Shown piece by piece: positions 10,310-22,600 of a stretch of DNA of 64,000 nt. Source of the DNA: Mesocentrotus franciscanus (Eukaryota > Echinodermata > Echinoidea > Camarodonta > Strongylocentrotidae); the NCBI GenBank assembly GCA_037976565.1, contig CP137680.1:22087533-22151532 (forward strand), read 5' to 3'. Numbering within the stretch: position 1 is the first letter of the stretch; each line of letters starts with the position of its first letter. The position numbers were made by a program, and so were the translations under genes. The notes under the pieces are model-generated. The model searched no databases. It saw only the letters and a program-made list of their open reading frames with translations, and was not told the origin of the DNA.

Positions 10310-12749
10310 GTATATGAGCGCATCGACCTAATCCTCGAAGACCAAGATGTTCGGGAACTCAAGAAGCAAGCAATTAAGATTAAGTGTGCTCTTAATTGGG
10401 AGCGATAGTCTCTGCAGACTAAATACATCTGGTATATATCAGAGACGGAGCTAGACAATCCTATGATATGGTCTACTCTTGAAGCCCAGCTAAAAGTCCA
10501 TGTCAACTTCCGCATCCATCAGCTGGAGCTAATACGATACAGACAGCGCCCACACAGACTGGTGCAGCTTGATGACTATACTGCAGTCAAGAAGGATGGA
10601 TCCATACGCCTTTGTCTAGATCCCAAAATGCTCAAAAATGCTTTGAAAAGATGCCCACATAAGGTTCCAACGTTGGAAGCTAGAGCTCAATCCTACCTTT
10701 GCAGGAGCAAAATACTTCTCCAAGTCGGATGCTAAAGCGGGATATTGGTCTGTTCACTTGTCACAGGACCGTCAAGATCTTTATGACAACTTTCCGAACA
10801 CCATTCGGGAGATACTGTTTCCAACGGATACCTTTTGACAACTGTACAAGCCAAGATATCTTCCAGCAGCGTATGGATAGAATCATCAGTGGTATTCCAG
10901 GATGCGCATTGCAGATGATGTAGCTATTGTGGGACGCACTGAAGAAAAACACAACAGAAATCTGCATCTGTTGATGAGAAGAGCAAAGCAAAAAGGTGCT
11001 CCATCAAGAAAGAGAGCATATTCTTTGGGTCACTCTACACTAGGGCTGGAGTCAAACCAGACCCTAGCAAAGTAGATCGCTATCCAGTCGATGGCTACAC
11101 CCCAAGACAAGAAGGACGTCCAGCGATGCATGGGACTCGATCTTCACATTCCTCGCAGCTATAGGTTACGTTCCTAATTTCTCAGAGAAGGCAGCGCCAT
11201 TACAGGGATTGCTGAGGAAAGATGTTCCGTTCATCTGGGATGAAATCCATGAGCATGCCTTCAATATCCTCAAAGATGCAATCACGAAAGATGCATGCCT
11301 CAAGTATTGTGACCCACTGAAGGACACAGTCGTCGAAGCTAGTAGACGCATCCATGAAGGGAGTTGGAGCATGCCTCCTCCAGGATGGTGAATCAGTGAC
11401 TTTTGCATCCAAGAGCCTTTCCCCAACACAGGCAAACTACTCAAACATTGAGAGGGAAACTCTGGCTCTAGTGTTTGGCATCAACCGTTTCCACACGTAC
11501 AGTACCTCTTCGGAAAATAGTTCATTGTAGAGCTTGCACAACTAGCTGTTGGAAATGATATGGAGAAAGCCTCTCAGGAGTGCTCCACCGCATACGTCTC
11601 CAGAGGTTGCTCATCAAGATCCAGGACTACAAGTGTGATGTTAGGTACAAACATGGATGTGCTTTCTGACACTCTGAGCAGATTGCCCAACCGGAGAGAA
11701 ATGCAGGATATTCCAGTTGATATCCGAGTGGAAACCATCTCCACATCGGTCTCATTGGTATCGAGAAGACGGCCCCGCAGCTAGCCCAGGAAGGACACTG
11801 AGAATATGGTCAAAGCCTTTGATGTTTGTCAAGAACTTCGGGTGAAGCAACAGCAAGAGCCATTGCAGTCTCATGATGTACCTTTAGGTCCTTGGACCAA
11901 GCTAGGAGTTGATATATTCACCTTGAATAGAGAAGATTTTCTTTGTGCCACAGACTATTATTCCAAGTATCCAACAGTCTACAAGCACAATGACATATCC
12001 AGTGAATCTGTAGCAGCAGTTATGAGTGGAATATTCAGCATTTTTGAGCCGCCTTCTGAGCTGATGTCTGACAACGGAACTCAGTTTTCAGGAAAACTAT
12101 TTCAGGACATGTGCAGGATATAGTCAATCACTCACACAACTTCTTCACCTCACTATGTAAGGTCAAATGGATCAGCTGAGTAGATGGTTTGCACAGTGGC
12201 GTACACCGTCAAGCCACACGTACTAGTGGGTTCGAATATCAAGTCTCCAGCTGAGAATTTATTTGCCACCATCCAAGCCACCATCTTGCAAGGGAAACTG
12301 CAACCACTGCACATCTTAGAAAGAGGCAGGACAAGATGAAGGAGCTACATATGATCAGAGTGCTGGAGCGGAACTCCCACCACTCCATGTGGGACACCGT
12401 GTCCGTGTGTTGCATCTGCAGGAGAACGTTTGGGACGGTGCCAGCCAAGGTTGCAAAAATGTGCGATGAATCTATAGATCTTATGAAGTGTCTAGTGCTG
12501 TTTCTTCAACGAAACCGTTCTCACTTGAGAGAAGTGCCAGTAACCAATACACCCCCTGGCACACCATCAATCGCTAGACGTGTACACTTTGCAGATGACT
12601 GTACTTTTCCAAAACAAAACGTAGCTAGTGGTGAGAACAATCTGAAAAAGAATGAACATCACCATGACAACCATAACACACATTCTAAACCAATGACCAC
12701 TCGATCCGGTCGCAAAATATGCAAGACAAGTAGATACGATCAGTATTGA
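10310..12749 (+). pseudogene. Gag-pol remnant of Gypsy-1
   Basis: Fragments in order are: gag-like (about 10,310-10,560, with 'VNFRIHQLELIRYRQRP'); reverse transcriptase (10,570-10,930, with 'VKKDGSIRLCLDPKML' and 'FRTPFGRYCF'); RNase H region (about 11,190-11,530); integrase core (11,870-12,180, with 'PWTKLGVDIF' and 'LMSDNGTQF'); and the C-terminal tail ending at 12,749 ('MTTRSGRKICKTS'). The part from mid-gag to the start of the reverse transcriptase, about 1.2 kb by comparison with Gypsy-2, is missing, so gag runs directly into polymerase sequence. The reading frame changes repeatedly, for example near 10,690, 10,920, 11,390 and 12,120. No functional protein can be made. Confidence 0.85.
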
Positions 12750-12910
12750 AAGGCATGAATGTGTCTGCACAAAACACCAAGAAATTAGGCAGATGAGTCA
12801 AGGTTTTTTGTGCTTGGTTTTATTTGTTGTTACAATTGTTTGATAGTTATCGAGGATATATTTGGCTCAATGGTGTTCTTTTGCAAAGAGAAGAAGGGAG
12901 AAGAAGAGGA

Positions 12911-13488
12911 TGATATACATGCTAAATGGTATGAATGAGTTAGTCTGCAAATTGTTTATTTCCAGTTGTTATTACAGGCAAAATTTAGAAAAAGCAGTCA
13001 TATAAGTTTCAAACTTAAGTTCATTGTTCAAAATTATCTAGGCACCTAAACTGAATAGAAAAGTAATATTTTGCTGCCACTAAACAAATGTTGCTTTACT
13101 GTTTGTTTAAACTGAGAAAAGTACCCGAATTTCCAGGAACAGTAGCTGTACACTTACAAAACGCGCTTAGAGACTTCGATGGCAAGCGCTTTATAAGCAA
13201 CGTTGTTATTATGAATATTGTTATTAAAACATGTATTGTAACCATGTTTGTTGTTGCCTTATTACTACTGATAATGTTATCATTTACTTATGATGAGAGA
13301 CAAGAAACTCCAAGGCCATTTCGTAATATTCCAAACTTATTTCAGAGAAAGGAGGATATGTTTAAATACGATATGTCAATTATCGATACTGAAATATTAC
13401 TTTTTCTCCAGAATAAATGGCTAATTAAACTTATCTACACGACTCAGTCCTCTCTCATATGTGCATGTACCGCTATCAACATATAACA
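12911..13488 (+). repeat. 3' LTR of Gypsy-1 with upstream polypurine tract
   Basis: A purine tract 'gagaagaagggagaagaag' lies directly before a TGATATACATG start at 12911, as expected for the plus-strand primer site. The segment ends in 'catataaca' at 13488, the same ending as the 5' LTR remnant. The start is less certain than the end because no intact partner is available. A 132-codon open frame inside it (13,088-13,486) has no recognisable homology and I treat it as fortuitous. Confidence 0.6.
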
Positions 13489-13589
13489 ATTATTATTACT
13501 AATAATATGAACTATAGGATTTGTATATTATCAAGACGATTAATTTTGGCCATATTTTCTCTGTTCACATTCTCATTTCAGTTACAAGA

Positions 13590-13680
13590 ATGTTGCAGGG
13601 ACAGATACTAGCAGTTATCCTGTACACAGCCTGTCTCACAGGCCTAAGTGAGCAAGCTACTTTAACTTGTGCGGGTACCG
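13590..13680 (+). CDS. Semaphorin-like exon 1 (signal peptide)
   Basis: The ATG at 13590 opens a hydrophobic leader 'LAVILYTACLTG' followed by a polar stretch ending 'LTCAG', then donor G|GTAAGT. 'ctcatttcag' at 13572-13581 just upstream looks like a 3' splice site, so a non-coding exon probably lies further upstream. The 3' LTR of Gypsy-1 ends about 100 bp before this exon. The exon ends with one base of a codon (phase 1) that is completed to Asp by exon 2. Confidence 0.7.
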
Positions 13681-16600
13681 GTAAGTACAGTAAGGTGGAA
13701 AATATATGTCTAAGATTTGACTTCTTGAAATTGAATAAGAATGTTTTATCCTCGTCTAATGTCTAATTTCACATCAACCCTGCCATTCTTAAAGAGTAAT
13801 TGCAGAGTAATTGCATCAAAAATCTCAGCAAAAGTTGAGCAAGAACAATATGCCATTTTAACCAGAAAAGGGGGCTGTGTCATTTTGACATTGCAAAAAG
13901 AAATGTGCCTCATGTCTGTACACTCATTCTTTTTACACACAGTGCAGGATATTCATCGTGAAAGATAGCATTAACAACTTCATTTTGCATGAGTATGCAT
14001 TACTGTAATAGAAAGCAAAATCTTTATGCGGTTGGTTTTTGTCTCGCCTGCGTAGCAAAAAGCGAGGCAAAAACTTAACTTTGAATTTTTAATATAATTT
14101 TGAAAGTATACATTTTTATTCAATGAAACTGGGACTAAAGGGTTATCAAGTATTCCCAATCATAATGATCATTTGACACAAATTCTAGGTCACAAAGTCA
14201 AGGTCAAAGGTCATGTTTTTCACAACTTAATATGAGAATTAATAAATCAATTTTTGTTATTTGTTCATATTTCATGAAAGTTACCAATCTTGGTACAAAT
14301 AATAGTAAATAATTCTTTTGATGATTCTTATTAAATATTTACTTAAAAATGCTGATTATATTCAGAGGATTTAATTTTGGGGGCCTGCTAATATAAATGC
14401 CTGCCTATAAATAATGTCCCAACCTCAATTTTTCATCATATCGAATTGCGTAATGCAGGCGAGATCGCCGAGAGCGTTTCCCTTGTTTTAAAAACATTAT
14501 CAGAATTTTGACGCATACCAGTGATAGCTATTCCTGGGCCTTGCCTTTACACACAGTTTACTGATTTTTTTTCACCTCTCCTTTGTTTAATAATCCCAGA
14601 TAGAACCTGCGCAGCAGCTTGCCACCTGAATTCTCTCAATCCATCATATTAAAATCTCAGAAATGTGACGATTTTTGCCCTTGGGGGGGGGGGGGGGGGG
14701 TTACCCAAACTGTACATGAGCTATAATTGAGATGATACATTTTCTGATTAAGATCAGATCATTTGAAGAAATAAACAACGGCAGTTCCATATTAGAAAAA
14801 TAAATAAATACTTGATCAATTGGTCATTATATAGTGATACCAGAAAGGAAAATAAGCAAATATGCACATCAGTTGACTTTTTTTTCTTCATATTGGGTTA
14901 AATATATGAAAATTCGTCATACCTGTCATACACCAAGGAACTAGGCACGTTATATATTTTCCAGTTATTTCACCCCATAATTGATAGCACCCTGATAATC
15001 CTGTATTATATCTCAAACAATATTTTAATTGATTATTTGCATGATTATTACTGGACAGTATGCTTCAACGCATTGTTGAAATGTCCATTTTTTTTCTATC
15101 AGGTCATTTTTGTTTTCCTTCCATGATACCAGGGACGTGGGTAACTTATTTGTCTCTCTGCAACCATGAAGATAAATTACATGTACATGTATACCGGTAG
15201 TTAATGTATGTGTGAAAGGCTCTGTGCAGTTTTTTTTTAAACTGTATATTGTCAGTAAGAACCTGTGATATATTTTTCATTTAAAATGTTATCTTCATCC
15301 TACCATAGAAGAGCAATGCAAATTAAGAAGAACGGTTTAATTAACTCTATTTTTTTTATAGAGATTTAGACATTCAATGTGAAGAATTTTTTTGGAAAAG
15401 GACTGCTCTCATTTTCTTTGCAGATGAAGTTGATATGCCTGAACTGAACGATGTCAGAGTCGTTGATGGAGCAGAAGATCTTATTTTCCTTGGAAGTAAG
15501 CAGACCTTGACTGTAATTGATGGGGACAAAGTCATTTCTGAGGTATGTATGCATGAAGATAAATTTGCAAGCTCAGAATTTTTTTTAAATATTGGCAGTG
15601 TATTAGGGTTCCACCCTATTACATATTTTTAAGGAGTTCTGAATTTTACTGTATGCATGATCCCTATGTAAAAATGTTTACATTTTGGGGGCCCATGTGT
15701 CAGGCGCCTGTTAGTGTGGAGCCCCAGTGTTTCAATGCAATATTTATTTCCATCACGCATTCTCATTCATTCAACTCAAATTAATATAAATGAAAAGGAC
15801 AACTGTTACTGTTCTATTTTTCATCAGTGATTTTTGGTTTATGTTGCTCATCACATTTCCATCTCTATACTCTTTAAGAATATAAATGTACACATACCCT
15901 GTATACAAGAACAACTGTACACATGGAAATGCGTGGGTTACATAAGTTTATAAAAATCGGTTCTAGATTAATTGTAGGCAATCTGATAAGTCAAAACGAC
16001 ACCATGTGACCGTGCATCATTCTTTCCTACGTACCACACCTACTGTACACTGCTAAATAAGTTCCCATCAAAAAGTAATAAACCATGGCTAGAAGTGATA
16101 ATGCATGGCTCAGATGCGCATAGACCAGAAGCGCATAGACATGTGTATCTCTGGTGAGTACAATATGTATATAATATTGACTGGCCTTGAGGGGTATATC
16201 AGAAAGTAAAGCCAGTCAATATTTTGATTCAAATCAGACATCTAGAGCAAATACATAAATCTACCATTACCGTTTTCACACGCTAAGGATAGCCCGGGCT
16301 AAGAAATTTGTTTTCACACCTGGTAAATTAACCCCGGGTTAACAGCTAACCCGGGCTTTAAAAAGTTGCCTGTTTTCACACCTGCTTTGCCTTAACCCTG
16401 GACTATCGGAATATTCAGAAGATTGACATGACCTAACATGGGCGCACGCGCAGTGCAGTTCTACGACTCCACAACCGGAAGTTGACAGTCGACTTCATTC
16501 TTTAAAATGGCGCGCCACAGGATTCAAAAGGATACGATGGTTTTCGTGCTTACCATTTTCTTTTTGAGAAAGAATAATAGTCGGATAAAGAATAGTTTAA

Positions 16601-19600
16601 ACAACAGGAGAAGAAAGAGAAAGAAACGTCGTCTGCAACAATTTGATGATTTTCAAAGTCGCGAACGGCTGTTTTTCGTGTGTTGCATGTCAGCGGTGAT
16701 TGCAGCAAATAAGCTGCTACTACGAAAAACGCGCGCTCCGATTCTCCCTGTTATCATAGGTGACAGTACGTATTCGTGAATATTCATACTGCACCATCGT
16801 TCTAAAGATATCCCGGGCTAACGGCAGATGCTTTCACACCTGACAAGTTAGCGCGGCAATTGCGGGGTTAAGCGCTAACCCTACTCGGGAGCAGGGCCAG
16901 CTTAGCCCGGGAACTTGCGGAGCTAACTCACTTTCGAAAAACCAGGTGTGAAAACGAAAGATAGCCCGGGAACTTGCAGCGCTAAAAACCCTCTTAGCAC
17001 CCCGAAAAACCAGGTGTGAAAACGGTACATAATCTCAAAGAACTGAACAAACTTTGTCAAACCAGCACTGTTCATCCAGTGCTTGACGAAATTTTCGATA
17101 CACTGCAAACAGTGTGCATTTGGTGTGATTATTACGTCACAATAGAATGCGCGCAAAGTGCGCAAGTTCTCGTGCGCAGGTTCTCGTACGCATAATAGAT
17201 GCGCAATGAAAATGACAAAATACTGCGCGGTCAATATTATAGTTATATCGACTGCTACGAGAGGACCAGCTGTTTCTATACGCTCAAGGGATATTTGAAT
17301 CCCCTGCTATCACCCCGAGGCGCGCCTGGGTGGGCGGCGCGCCGAGGGGTGATAGCAGGGGATTCAACTATCCCGCGAGCCAGTATAGAAACAGCTAGTC
17401 CTCGAGTATTAAAGCAGTCGATATGACTTTCATATGCCGAATTAAAAAAAAAATCTACCAAGAATTCTTATCTTAGCCTTTTAGTGAGTAAAAAATTGTT
17501 AAAACATCACAGAAAATCTGAAACACTGTCTGTTAATCTTCGCTTGAAAAATGAGTGAAAGTTTCAATCATTTGGGAATCGCAGACAAAGAGCACTGTAT
17601 GGCGTCCGCGCTCGCACAAAGACAATTTTAACACGCAAACCAATGAGGATCGCAGTAAACCAATGGGGATCGCAGGATAATGAGGATGAGGGTAGAAACT
17701 TTTAACTAGGCCCTGTGGGCTATTGCTATGCCCTGTGAGTGGGGCATGGCTTGAAATCACGACTCCAATTTCGACCAATCAGATGGCTAGATTTCTAAAG
17801 TGAGGTATATAATAGCCTATATTTTCACTCGTCTCTATGCCTCTCATAGCAGTCATTATTACTATAATATTTTCGCTCGTCTCTATACATGCAAAGTCTA
17901 TACGGGCAGGGAGACCAAGAAAAATACAAAGAATATACCCTTCCGTTCCCACTGCTAATGAAAACTAGGGCAATACGGTTTTGCAAATGACCGTCATTTT
18001 CATTGCACATCTATTATGCGTACGAGAATCTGTCCACTTTGCGCGCACTCTATTGTGACGTAATAATCACACCAAAGGCACACTGTTTGCATGCAGTGTA
18101 TCGAAAATTTCGTCAAGCACTGGATGCACAGTGCTGGTTTGACAAAGTTTGTTCAGTTTTTTGAGATTGTCATGTGGTGAATTTCTGTATTTTGCTCTAG
18201 ATGTCTGATTTGGATAACAATAAAAATATTGACTGGCTTTACTTTTGGGGGATATCAAAAATATTGACCGCGCTAAGACCATATTGTCCTCGTCTTTCGA
18301 CTCGGGGCAATATGATCTGAGCTTGGTCAATATTTCTGGTATACCCCTCAAGGCCTGTCAATATTATAGTTATACCGACTGCTACGAGAGGACTAGCTGT
18401 TTTTATACGCTCAAGGGATAGGGGCGCGCCTCGGAGTGATGGCAGGGGATTCAACTTTCCCGCGAGCCAGTATAGAAACAGCTAGTCCTCGAGTCCTCCA
18501 CAATTGCTGTGGTAGACAAAGGAACATCTCTTCACTGCTATTATGTAAAAATGTGTAGAACAGGTGTCACATGCATATTCACCTGTTCTACTTATTTTAC
18601 ATAATAGCAGTGAGGGATGTTCCTTTGTCTACCACAGCAATTGTTGAGGGTAGAATGAAAATTGTACATTTTGTCCTCTTTCTTTGTCCGTCATGTTAAT
18701 AGTGCCTACAAGGCAAACTGAAAAAAATTAAGAAATCCAAAAACCGCATTGCCTCTCAAATCCATTAGACATACCGGCCCAGATATCTGGAACTCTCTGC
18801 CCAATGTAATAAGAAACCTTAGGACATTGTATTCTTTTAAGAAGGCGGTTAAAACTATGTTGTTGTCTAAGTATTGATCCTGTCGTGTGTCATTCTATTA
18901 TATTCATGTTTGTGTGCACCAATAATGTGTAATCGTCCATGACCTAGCATCGTTTATCCATCCATGAATGAACCTGCATTCAATCAGCAGATGTATTAGT
19001 TTTTTTGTATTAAAAGAAAACCAACGCTCCTTCTCTCCCCTTTCCTTTTCTTCTCTGCAAGTCACTCTTCTGCTTTTTTATTTATATTCTTGTATCTAAG
19101 TTGAGGGCTGCGGGCACGTCAAGCTACTTTGCTTATGCTGTAGCCCTCCTGCATCTAATGTATGTTAATTATGCATTCAATATTTTTGTTTTATTTCGTA
19201 TAATTTCTGTATATATTTATATGAAATATTATATCGAAACCATATTATGTTCATGAAAATGTATGATAAAAAAAAGATGCAGAATTAAACCAATAAATCA
19301 AATCAAATCAAATTAAAGTGAGAATGATTTCAGCTATTCAAAAGTGTAAATATATTTAGATTTAATTCTAGGAAAAGGAAAGATGCATGAATATATGTGT
19401 ATTTCATAACTGTTTCATTATTTGCCTCAATCCTTTGTGTTTCAGTATTTGGGGGTCTGTTATAGTACAGCTGGCTTAGGTTGCTACAAAGCAGGTACTG
19501 ATAAGGTGAGTAATAATTACTGACATCAACAGCCATGTATAATTAACTGTAAAACCAGAATCTTATGACTTGAAACTTTCGTGGATTGTTATGGACGGCC

Positions 19601-22600
19601 ATTTTCATGGCAAGAAACCTTTTGTGAAGTGAAAATTTTGTAGTGTTGTATGAGTTGTGATTTAATCATTTACCCAGCATTAAGCTTTGGTAGTGGTGGT
19701 CACTGCAGTCACATTGATAACCTATGGGAATGAAAATAAGGAATTAAATTTCTCACAATATAATTGGAGTGTACATGCATATACACCGTGTATGTGAAGT
19801 TTGGTTCTATGTATTTATATGAAATTTGCAATCAAAGTGGCAAAGCCACTAAAATCAAATTTTTTTGCCAGTGTCACAGCTTCTAAAGTGGACTAATTAC
19901 AAGTGCTGAGTTGATTATTTAAAAATTAATTTATACCTTTACTTGTGTGTATAGGCGGATTGTGATAACTACATTAGAGGCGTGATTGATGTTAACGAAA
20001 CATGCGGTGGTATAGATGGTTGCAGGAGATTCTTAGTATGTGGAACCAATGCTAAGCTTCCACGGTGCACATTCTGCAATTATAATGGTTCAGAGGTAAG
20101 ATCTGAGTTTTTTATATCCTTTTATTTGGTTTACTTGGCTACAACCCTCAGCACGAGACCAACAGCCCATGAGACTGACAGCCCGCGATACAGAGAGCCC
20201 CTGAGACCGACAGGTCATCAGGCCGAAAGTGTTCTTGGTCTCTTAGGCTTTCTGACAACGGTTTTGAGAGTTCATTAGATTACATTCACTACAATTTTGA
20301 TGTTGCCATCTCCTGAAATCATTTTCAAGACCCTATCTGATCATTGTCTGTCAGGTTGAATTCTACATGAGACTTTTAAAAGTCTTTAAAGGTGGGGTGA
20401 AATCAAAGTATAAGTTGATTCCTGTTGATGTGCAGGGCTGCATACAACTCATATTTTGATATTCAAACATCTTAATACATTTCATAGATTTTTAAATATT
20501 TTTAAAAATAATTTTCTCAGACCTGCTAAGCTCCACCCTAAAAAATGGCTCCAGCTCTCATTCATCTTGTGACATCATCTGTCCATCAGTAGTGAGCTAA
20601 CAAGAGACAGTGGTATGTAAATTCCCCCCAGCTCTGGTGAAGCTACATACCACTGTTTCTTGTTGGCTCACTAATGATTGACAGATGATGTCACAAGATG
20701 AATGAGATCTGGAGCATTTTTTAGGGTGGAGCTTAGCAAGTCTGAGAAAATTATTTAAAAAAATATTTAAAAATCTATGAAATATATTTAGATGTAAAAA
20801 ATGTGTGTAGCCCTGCACATCAACAAGAATCAACTTATATTTGTATTTCACCCTACCTTTAAATTTCAATTGATTTGTAGAAACTAAAAGTAAATATATC
20901 CACTCTGACTCCTAAAAGTTTCACAGGTACATTTTAGGTATAATCATGAAACATGGAATCAAATACCATGAATGAAATATTTGAAGATGTAGTGTATTGT
21001 AACTTTATTTCCTATTTTCACCATTGATTTTCTTCTCTAATTCACAGCTGGACTGCTCGTTTACAGAAAATGATCCACCTCAGGATCTACCTTACATTCC
21101 TGATGTTGACGACGGGTACAATTCATGCACTGCAGAAAATATTGATGGTCAAGGGGTGACCCAAAATCGGAAAAATGACAATGCAACATTCCTATATCAT
21201 GGTAAGTTGTGGAGATCTTGATGGTATACTTGTACATTGTATTTTATAAGATGGGTAGAAGAATCCCTGCAATCTGATTGGTCAATTACTGTGTAGTTAT
21301 TTTTACTGGATGCACGCGATATCAACACGATATATGCGATATTAGAATCGATAACACCGATATCCCGGCCGGTTGTTTACATGGCGTCTGTGCCAACAAA
21401 AAAATCAAGATGGCGAAATCGCGGCGGCGATTTGATTATCCAGCTTCTGTCAGAAGAAGAATTATCTAAATTGTTGGATGATTCGGATGCGGATAGCACG
21501 AAAAGGTCAATTAAGTATGGATTCTCATAGTCGGAAAAGTTTGCGCAGATCAAGAACGTCAATTTAGGAGACTTCTGACTAGCTGTGCCTGTAGTGTTAT
21601 CATCGTTCTAACTCTAACTTCTAAGCTAAACGACTAGGTCTATGCTTCTGTACATTAAGACTGACGGTGAGTTGTATTGTATACGCGTTTATACGTATAC
21701 TAGCTTACTGCTTAGTCTTAGAAGTCTCTTCAGTACATTCGCTATGGCATACAACGCCACTTTTTGGATCACTGTACTTGGGATATCTGTAACAAATTTC
21801 TATTCCCCGAGAGCACACGTATGTTTAACGCTGTGTTGGTGAAACTGAAGCGAGAGGGCCTCATGGGGAGCACCACACATAAAGCCTCAATTTCTGACTC
21901 TAGCTCTCTCACAGTCTCAGTCTTAGTCTGAGTTAGATTGCACCTCCCAAAACTCAAAAGGCTTGCAAAACAAAGTGTTTATTAATTTAATGACTTTTTT
22001 TTGTTAAGGTTTGGGTCATTACATTTGTTTACACTAACAACAATCAAATTATGCAAATTTAAAAATCATGCTTACCGGTAATTACCGGATGCATGGCTAT
22101 GGCAAAATCATGCGTCCGGTAATTACCGGACGCATGATTTTGCCATGCACCCGGTAAATCTGTAAAATAACAGATTTGTGTATTTTTGACGTTTTTGGGG
22201 CCCCATTTTATAAAACAGACGATGCACAGGTTTAATTCGTGGGTCGGTGGAATTGTGTGCACGCGGTACCTTTGAATTTGGTCTAAAACCCACTCGGCTG
22301 CGCCTCGTGGGTTCAAACCATTCAAAGGTACCTTGTGCACACAATTCCTACCGACGCACTCAAACCTGTGCATCATTTGTATAATGGCATGACAGGTCTG
22401 GTAATCGTAGAGTAAACCAATCACCCCGAAAATATGCTGTCCTGTTTGTTAGGGGTTCCATGTGGCTATACGACATGTATACTCAAAATATGGGCTTCAA
22501 AAATTACAATGTTCTTGTATGAAGAGATGCTGCAAGTTCCAATACACTCTCAGTCAACATAAAGACGAATCATGACTACCCGGGAGGGGGGTACTCACGT

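Larger units (their letters stand above)
9546..13488 (+). mobile_element. Decayed Gypsy-type LTR retrotransposon (Gypsy-1)
   Basis: A 5' LTR remnant (9546-9663) shares 'ttctccagaataaatgg', 'cacgact' and the end 'catataaca' with the 3' LTR ending at 13488. Directly after the first LTR is 'aggtggcagcgg', which corresponds to the primer-binding site TGGTGGCAGTGG of Gypsy-2. The interior encodes broken gag, reverse transcriptase, RNase H, integrase and a C-terminal tail that are collinear with Gypsy-2 at 42,399-46,477 but clearly diverged. It has many stops, frameshifts and a large internal deletion. It ends about 100 bp upstream of the first coding exon of the semaphorin-like gene. Confidence 0.8.
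16176..18360. repeat. Large interrupted inverted repeat in intron 2
   Basis: The left arm (about 16,176-16,269 plus 17,026-17,246) and the right arm (about 17,990-18,360) are inverted copies. Shared blocks include 'ccttgaggggtat', 'ccagtcaatatt', 'gacatctagagcaaa', 'aaactttgtcaaaccagcac' and 'ttattacgtcacaatag'. The left arm was later split by the MITE at 16,270-17,025. The space between the arms holds a GC-rich palindrome and about 550 bp of unassigned DNA (17,441-17,989). The architecture suggests a foldback DNA element or two opposed copies of one element. Confidence 0.7.

Noticed and set aside
12215..12260. tRNA-like 'gggttcgaatatc' box B
   Set aside because: No A box at the right distance and no cloverleaf. 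It sits in decayed Gypsy-1 integrase sequence.
13088..13486. 132-codon frame just upstream of the semaphorin-like gene as its first exon
   Set aside because: It lies inside the Gypsy-1 3' LTR, shares its end with the 5' LTR remnant, and has no matching donor or phase.
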